This document shows, one piece after another, positions 6,177-11,108 of a stretch of 11,108 nucleotides of DNA. This DNA is from Victivallales bacterium. GTDB lineage: Bacteria; Verrucomicrobiota; Lentisphaeria; Oligosphaerales; Oligosphaeraceae. The notes beneath the pieces were generated by a model. The model had not been told where the DNA came from, did no database searches, and worked only from the letters and a program-made list of their open reading frames with translations. How positions within the stretch are numbered: the stretch's first letter is position 1; every line of letters starts with the position of its first letter. Both the position numbers and the translations under genes were made by a program. Location: positions 1 to 11,108 of the forward strand of contig JAGCSE010000069.1 in NCBI GenBank assembly GCA_017964325.1. The letters run 5' to 3'.

Positions 6177-8876
6177 TTAGAACGAAAGGGTGAGATCCAA
6201 CGGGAAACGGCCGAATTTCGAGCCATAGATGGCGAGGCCGTGGTCGTCCGTTTCAAGGCGGATTGTCAGCTTGCCTTTCGCCTTGGCGATGATTTCTTCA
6301 GGAATGGTGGCTTCGACGAGATAGCCATAGGAACCCGCTTCGTTGAGCTTGCGGTCATGAGGCTGCGCGAACCACGACAGGATGCCGCGATGGTCGGCTG
6401 GATCATCAGGCAAAGCGTTGGTGTGGACGAGCTTGCCATTGGCATAGACGCGAAGCGTGCCACTCCAACAGACCGTGTCTGTCATCGGATAGGAGTTGGC
6501 GTTCTTGCTGGGATCATGGAAGCCTTTGCCTAACATGTGGTCCATATCGACGGTTCCAACTTTGTCGTTTTCGATATCCTTGCCGTTCAAGCGTTTGGCG
6601 GAGATTTCCGCACGGAAGATGGCGGTCTTGCTCACCTTCGCGGGCAGTTTGAATTCATATTCGAAGAAGCCCTTGCCTGGGCCGTTGACTTTCAGGCCGT
6701 CGAAGATGTTCCATTGCTTCTGCGACCATTCGGCCTTCGTGAAATCCTTCGGCAAGACGCGGATGACGCCATCCTTCGCCGCTTTTTCCGCGATGGTCAC
6801 GAATGTTGTGAAATTGCGGGCGATGATTTTCGCGCCGTTCTTGACCGTGAAGCAGATTGCGCCGACCGCCGGAACGGACGGCAATTGGACATTGACAGTT
6901 CCAATGTCTGTGTGCATCCAGGCGGTCGCGTCGATGGAGACGGCGACTTCCTTGGCGGGGCTTTCCGTCAGTTTGCCCTGTTCGTCCCAATAGCGGACGA
7001 TGGCGGTGACGGAGAGCTTGCGGCCTGCGTATTTATCTGTGGTAAGGGAGATGAACAGCGGGACGGGGCATTTGGTGCCCGGCTCGAAACTGCGGCAGAG
7101 CTCGCCGTCCAATGCGAGATACGCATCCGCATGCAAGTCGTTGAGCGACATGCCTGGGAAAATCTGCTCGATGCCCGTGTATTTCGCCGTGCGGTCGAAA
7201 CGGACGTAACCGTTCCATTCGTTGCAGACGTCATGGTGCTCCGTGTAGAGCCAGCCTGCGCATTTCGGATGGCGGCGGAAGGCGTTCATCATGAGATGGT
7301 AGTCCCATGACCAATCGACGTCGCCCGTGGAACCTGCGTATCCCCAGACATTTCCGCATTCGCTATTAAACATCGGGGCATTCGTTTGGCAGTGGCCGCT
7401 GATGTAGTTCCACGTGGAGCCTTCGAAGGTGGATTCGCAGAAGTTGTGGATGCGCTTTTCCCAATCGTAGCCAGGCAGATAGGAATGCCACGTGTTGATA
7501 TCCGTGATGACATGGTCGTTGTTGCAGGGGGAATTGTCCTCCACAAGGCGCGACGGATCGAGCGATTTCGCGAGACGGACCATCCGAGCGACCTGTTGTT
7601 GCGTCTGCGGGAGGTACTTGCGGCGTTTTTCGCCGCCTTCCGTCCAATCCGTAAAGAGGCCCCATGTCTCGTTGTAGAGGACCCAGCTGAAGATGCAGGG
7701 ATGGTTCATGTCGCGTTTGAGCATTTCGCGCATGGCATATTCAGACGCGGCGAACATCTGCTGCGTAGGCTGTCCCCATGAATTCGGCACGTCCGCCATG
7801 ATGAGCAGACCAAGCTTGTCCGCCCAATATAGCTTGCGCGGGATTTCCACCTTGATGTGGACGCGGTTGCCTGAAAGCGCGAGCTTTTTGGAGATCATGA
7901 TTTCGTTCTTCATGAATTCGTCGGACGGGAAGGTGTAGTAGCCCTCCGGATGGTACGACTGGTCCAGCGTCAGTTGCAGATAGATTGGCTTGTTGTTGAG
8001 GGCGACGTAGGGATAGCCTGTTCCGGGCATCTTCGTGACGGAGACCTTCCGCATGCCGAAATATGTTGAAATGCGGTCTTCGTTATTGTTGCCATACGTC
8101 AGAACAGCTTGGACTTCATAGAGATAGGGATTGTCCAAATCCCACAGCTTGATGGCTTCAAAGGGGATTTCGAATTCGACGGACTGCTGGCCGGGCTTGA
8201 TCAACGCGGACGCAGGCGCCTTGCGGTCCTCCTTCTTGAACTGGATGGTCGCCACCGCAGACTGCTTCGCAGGGGAATCCAATGTGATTTTCGCCGTGAC
8301 AGACCTTTTGTCGATGTCCGGAATCAGATGGACGGTGTCCATGTAAACGTCCGTCCGGGCTTCGAGATAGACGGTCTGCCAGATGCCGTTGACGTTGCCG
8401 TAGCCCTGCTTGCCGAAGAGCGCGTAGGCACTCGGCGAATCGGCGCTCCGCAAGGTGGTGTCTTCCGCACGGATGGTGATTTTCTGTTCGACGCCCCATT
8501 TGACAAGATGCGTCAATTCAAATTCGAAGGGCGTGTAGCCGCCTTCATGGAAGCCGACGGGGGCGCCGTCGAACCAGCCTTCCGTGATCCAGTCGGACGC
8601 TCCAACGACAAGAAACACGCGCTTCCCTTTCCATTCCTCCGGAATCGTGATGGCCTTTCGATACCATCCGTAGTCCGCTTCGTCTTTCACGCCGGACAGC
8701 GGTGAGCCCCATCCGAATGGTACGGTGATGTCCAGCGGGAAGACATCTGAATTGAACCAGGCTTCTTTCTTGCCGACGTTTTCCTTGTCGAATTTGAATT
8801 TCCAGGTTCCGTTTAGGTTGAGCCATTCTTTGCGTTCGAAATCGGGGCGGGGGTGTTGGGGGAGTGGGATGGACAT
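6177..8876 (-). CDS. GH2 glycoside hydrolase, beta-galactosidase/glucuronidase type
   Basis: A complete 899-residue family 2 glycoside hydrolase. The N-terminal sugar-binding jelly roll includes EWLNLNGTWKFKFD (17-30), ITVPFGWGSPLSG (50-62), WYRKAITIPEEWKGKRVFLV (71-90) and NGIWQTVYLEA (163-173). An Ig-like domain (about 180-280, ending FGMRKVSV) leads into the TIM barrel, with LALSGNRVHIK (332-342) and LGLLIMADVPNSWG (355-368). The predicted acid/base is E403 in WVLYNETWG and the nucleophile E506 in MFNSECGNVWGY. About 300 further residues after the barrel form extra beta-rich domains, the last one (about 715-899) possibly another jelly roll. No signal peptide is present, so it is probably cytoplasmic. 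The ATG directly follows a run of A without a Shine-Dalgarno site. A promoter candidate and heptamer repeats lie upstream. Substrate could be a beta-galactoside, beta-glucuronide or related sugar; the sequence alone does not decide. Confidence 0.9.
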   Translation of the reverse strand: MSIPLPQHPRPDFERKEWLNLNGTWKFKFDKENVGKKEAWFNSDVFPLDITVPFGWGSPLSGVKDEADYGWYRKAITIPEEWKGKRVFLVVGASDWITEGWFDGAPVGFHEGGYTPFEFELTHLVKWGVEQKITIRAEDTTLRSADSPSAYALFGKQGYGNVNGIWQTVYLEARTDVYMDTVHLIPDIDKRSVTAKITLDSPAKQSAVATIQFKKEDRKAPASALIKPGQQSVEFEIPFEAIKLWDLDNPYLYEVQAVLTYGNNNEDRISTYFGMRKVSVTKMPGTGYPYVALNNKPIYLQLTLDQSYHPEGYYTFPSDEFMKNEIMISKKLALSGNRVHIKVEIPRKLYWADKLGLLIMADVPNSWGQPTQQMFAASEYAMREMLKRDMNHPCIFSWVLYNETWGLFTDWTEGGEKRRKYLPQTQQQVARMVRLAKSLDPSRLVEDNSPCNNDHVITDINTWHSYLPGYDWEKRIHNFCESTFEGSTWNYISGHCQTNAPMFNSECGNVWGYAGSTGDVDWSWDYHLMMNAFRRHPKCAGWLYTEHHDVCNEWNGYVRFDRTAKYTGIEQIFPGMSLNDLHADAYLALDGELCRSFEPGTKCPVPLFISLTTDKYAGRKLSVTAIVRYWDEQGKLTESPAKEVAVSIDATAWMHTDIGTVNVQLPSVPAVGAICFTVKNGAKIIARNFTTFVTIAEKAAKDGVIRVLPKDFTKAEWSQKQWNIFDGLKVNGPGKGFFEYEFKLPAKVSKTAIFRAEISAKRLNGKDIENDKVGTVDMDHMLGKGFHDPSKNANSYPMTDTVCWSGTLRVYANGKLVHTNALPDDPADHRGILSWFAQPHDRKLNEAGSYGYLVEATIPEEIIAKAKGKLTIRLETDDHGLAIYGSKFGRFPLDLTLSF

Positions 8877-8880
8877 TTTT

Positions 8881-8922
8881 TTAATGATTAATGACTAATG
8901 ATTAATGACTAATGATTAATAA
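8881..8922. repeat. Heptamer tandem array (YTAATGA) x6
   Basis: Read on the plus strand, six successive 7-mers TTAATGA, TTAATGA, CTAATGA, TTAATGA, CTAATGA and TTAATAA fill 8881-8922. More degenerate AT-rich 7-mers continue towards 8955. The T/C first base nearly alternates, so the later copies also form a 14-bp period. The array ends four bases before the start codon of the GH2 gene and would make up almost all of its 5' leader. Simple heptamer arrays of this kind are known in intergenic DNA of several bacteria, and copy number can change by slippage. Confidence 0.85.
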
Positions 8923-8951
8923 ATTGTAAGTTATTAATTGTTGATTGTTAA
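8923..8951 (-). promoter_or_regulatory. Candidate sigma70 promoter for the GH2-phosphatase-fucosidase genes
   Basis: On the minus strand TTAACA (8951-8946, five of six to TTGACA) is followed after exactly 17 bases by TACAAT (8928-8923, five of six to TATAAT). A start point near 8915-8917 would give a leader of about 40 bases made of the heptamer repeats. The region is very AT-rich, so a chance match is possible. If real, the genes from 8876 leftward can be transcribed independently of the upstream unknown gene. Confidence 0.4.
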
Positions 8952-8955
8952 TTAG

Positions 8956-11108
8956 TTACTGGATGATTTTGATGGTGCTTTGACCATCGGTCGTGTTCAC
9001 GATGAAGGAGAAGCCGTACGAGCCGTCTGCGTTCAGATAGGACTGGACACCGTCGTAATCGTAGTAGCTGAGCTTGAGCGGCACGAACAAGCCAGTTTCG
9101 TTCTTGACGAGAATGCGCGGGCGTTCAAATGATTTGAAGCCGTCTACGCGCACGGCGGCGTTGTTCAAACCACCGTCGATGGTGAATTCAGCCTGCTGGT
9201 CAATGGCCTGGATGTGAGGAAGATACGTATCGGGAACAAGCTTGCCGACGGTAACTTTGACATTGTAGGGCTCCTTGACGGAGTCGTCGCGGACCTGATG
9301 GACGCTGTTGTCCGTCTTGACATCATGATCACCGAAGGGGACGAGAATGACGTCGTAGGCGATGCGATCGCCAGGCTGGAACGTCACGTCATCCAGATTC
9401 AGCGTAAGACGCGCATCGACGATGGGAGCCGTGTTGAATTTCAGCATGGCTTGGATATGCGTCTCCTTGCCATTCAGGAACAATGAGCAATTCTTGACGA
9501 TGATGCCGTAGTTGCAGACGCCTTTGTTATGGAGTGATGTGAATACGGAGATGTAGGGGGCGTCGGAACCAAGCGGGATAAGGGCGCTGACGGGCTTGTC
9601 CTGCGGCAACTCCGCGACGGTCAGCTTGTTCTCTTCGTTCAGATATCCGAGGTGGGCGAATTTCGTCCACGACGTGCTGAAAGAGAAGAGGTTGAAGGTG
9701 TTTTTGAAATCCTTGATGGACACCTGCCTCTTAAAGTCGATGACGAATGAGTAATACGTGCGGTTTTCATCCGTCTGGGGGAATTCAAGATGCCGCGCCC
9801 ACAGGGTGGCCGCGTCGTCGTCGGATTCGTAGGAGAAATCGACGTCTGCATAGACTGGTCCGGCGGATTGAACTCTCTGGATTTTCGGCTCGAACATGAT
9901 TTTTGTTTCACCTTGATAATAATATGGGAAATAGAGCGGCCCGACGGAATAGTGCTGCGGCTGGGTCGGCCACAGTTTGGCGGACATGGCGCGGAAGTCC
10001 GGCAGCGTCCAGCCGGACTTGCTGCCGACGTAGTACGGCGCGATGCAGTTCGTCTCTGTGACGCCACAGGAGAGGTGGTAGTAGGGCACGAAGAACTTGA
10101 TGGCGGAGAGCTGCTTGAGTGGCGCGAGGCCCCAGTTCTGGTAGAGGTTCAAAATGGTGAAGGTGCGTTTGGTATTGGCATTAAGCAGCAGTGGCAGAAG
10201 CGTTTCGCCATAGCCACTGTCTTCCGGATAGAAGTACGGCTCTTCGCCGTCGCCATGGAAATTCTTCGAAACTTCGATCGGCATCGGGAGGAGTTTTTCC
10301 TGCTCGTCCAGCATGGCGGCGCATTCGAGACCGCCCGCTTTGCCGCGGATGCAGAAATACATACGTCGGTCATGGTCGTCCGCCGTGATGGTTACGGGCA
10401 GCTTGTAGTGCTTCTGGGGGATTTTGTAGTAAGCTGCGCTGAAATGCGTGCCAGCGAGATCGAAATCGTAGGTCCCTTCCAATTTGTTGTAGCCGAAGAA
10501 CTTACCGCCGTCTTCTGCGTTGAGGACCTTGATGGATTCGGCGGTCAGCGGATTGCGTTCGCAGAAGGCTTCCTCCGCTAGCTTCGCGAAGTCGTGGGAG
10601 GCGTCATGGTGGAGGCGGTGCGCAAGGACGAACCGTGTGTCCGGTTTCTGGACGCCGCTCAATGGATTCGACTGCGTCAGAACGTATTCCGTCTGGTTTT
10701 CGGAGAAGGTGATTTGTCCCGCTTCAGGGCACGTCGGGAAGATGAGGCCGAACACGCCGCCTTGCTTGTTATCGAAACCGACGTATTCGACGGAACTTGC
10801 ATCAATGCCATTGAACGTGTCGTGAATGCCATTCTTGTCTTTCACAACGACTTTAGCGACAGTGCCTTTCGTGATTTTCAGCTGGCATCCGTATTCCTTC
10901 AGTTCGACATCGTTGTTGCCTGTGACGAAACGTAGCATCTGGTGCATTTTGTCTGGATAGGCATGGAGGATGCGGTCGAGTTTGACCTGCATTTTCTGGC
11001 GTTTTTCCGCCACGAGTTTGATGGATTTGATTTCAATGATTTCATCGACTTGTCCTAGATCAAAGCGAATGCCGTGGATGTTGCCGTTGAAGCCTTTGAT
11101 TTCATCGA
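8956..11108 (-). CDS. Large uncharacterised protein, N-terminus outside the window
   Basis: The frame is open to the right window edge, so at least 716 residues are visible and the true start is missing. A GTG at 11013 could be taken as a start, but sequence upstream continues as plausible protein: GIRFDLGQVDEIIEIKSIKL, which runs into the VAEKRQK segment. That piece resembles the end of a sugar-binding or discoidin-like beta-sandwich (IRFD ... IEIKSIKL), as in large carbohydrate-related proteins. The rest is mostly beta-strand-like with few charged clusters, including HRLHHDASHDFAKLAEEAF, GGVFGLIFPTCPEAGQ and an Ig-like tail ending STIKIIQ. I recognise no glycosidase, lyase or transporter motif. 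It precedes the GH2 gene by 79 bases on the same strand, so a role in glycan binding or breakdown is suggested by context only. It may be a new hydrolase or lyase fold or a surface glycan-binding protein; whether it is exported cannot be judged without the N-terminus. Confidence 0.8.
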   Translation of the reverse strand, partial: DEIKGFNGNIHGIRFDLGQVDEIIEIKSIKLVAEKRQKMQVKLDRILHAYPDKMHQMLRFVTGNNDVELKEYGCQLKITKGTVAKVVVKDKNGIHDTFNGIDASSVEYVGFDNKQGGVFGLIFPTCPEAGQITFSENQTEYVLTQSNPLSGVQKPDTRFVLAHRLHHDASHDFAKLAEEAFCERNPLTAESIKVLNAEDGGKFFGYNKLEGTYDFDLAGTHFSAAYYKIPQKHYKLPVTITADDHDRRMYFCIRGKAGGLECAAMLDEQEKLLPMPIEVSKNFHGDGEEPYFYPEDSGYGETLLPLLLNANTKRTFTILNLYQNWGLAPLKQLSAIKFFVPYYHLSCGVTETNCIAPYYVGSKSGWTLPDFRAMSAKLWPTQPQHYSVGPLYFPYYYQGETKIMFEPKIQRVQSAGPVYADVDFSYESDDDAATLWARHLEFPQTDENRTYYSFVIDFKRQVSIKDFKNTFNLFSFSTSWTKFAHLGYLNEENKLTVAELPQDKPVSALIPLGSDAPYISVFTSLHNKGVCNYGIIVKNCSLFLNGKETHIQAMLKFNTAPIVDARLTLNLDDVTFQPGDRIAYDVILVPFGDHDVKTDNSVHQVRDDSVKEPYNVKVTVGKLVPDTYLPHIQAIDQQAEFTIDGGLNNAAVRVDGFKSFERPRILVKNETGLFVPLKLSYYDYDGVQSYLNADGSYGFSFIVNTTDGQSTIKIIQ

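Noticed and set aside
8881..8955. CRISPR-like array
   Set aside because: The units are contiguous 7-mers without spacers, so this is a simple tandem repeat.
10954..11013. GTG at 11013 as the start of the unknown large protein
   Set aside because: The frame stays open for 31 more codons to the window edge and encodes plausible conserved-looking sequence (IRFDLG, IEIKSIKL), so the gene starts outside the window.

Overview
The window holds one leftward-reading gene cluster (all six genes on the minus strand), followed at its downstream (left) end by about 640 bases without a credible gene. In transcription order the genes are: a large uncharacterised protein cut by the right window edge (8956-11108); a GH2 glycosidase of the beta-galactosidase/glucuronidase type (6177-8876); a tyrosine-phosphatase-family protein with an Ig/FN3-like front domain (5132-6166); a GH29 alpha-L-fucosidase (3881-5110); a GH2 beta-mannosidase-like enzyme (1521-3806); and a small secreted protein of unknown function, possibly a beta-propeller (645-1505). 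Gaps of 10, 21 and 15 bases inside the cluster indicate co-transcription. Gaps of 79 and 74 bases precede the two GH2 genes.

The organism is a bacterium with moderate GC content that lives on complex glycans. There is no SusC/SusD pair, no transporter and no regulator in view, and the three glycosidases have no signal peptide, so this does not look like a Bacteroidetes polysaccharide-utilisation locus. The mix of glycosidases and large proteins of unknown function suits the Lentisphaerota (Victivallis-like) or a neighbouring PVC lineage. That is a judgement from style, not from a marker gene.

The cluster probably finishes off an imported oligosaccharide in the cytoplasm. Fucose, beta-linked mannose and a beta-galactoside or beta-glucuronide would be removed one after another, a combination that fits host or plant N-glycan-like or other fucosylated heteroglycans. 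The role of the phosphatase-fold protein and of the secreted last gene is unknown.

The left 640 bases begin with a very strong intrinsic terminator on the plus strand, probably ending a convergent gene outside the window. They also contain a well-delimited, transposase-less insertion (147-512): 12-bp perfect terminal inverted repeats flanked by a perfect 14-bp direct repeat, with several internal hairpins. It reads as a MITE-like element. A second non-coding highlight is the 79-base spacer before the first GH2 gene, which combines a good sigma70-like promoter candidate with an array of heptamer repeats that would form most of the 5' leader.
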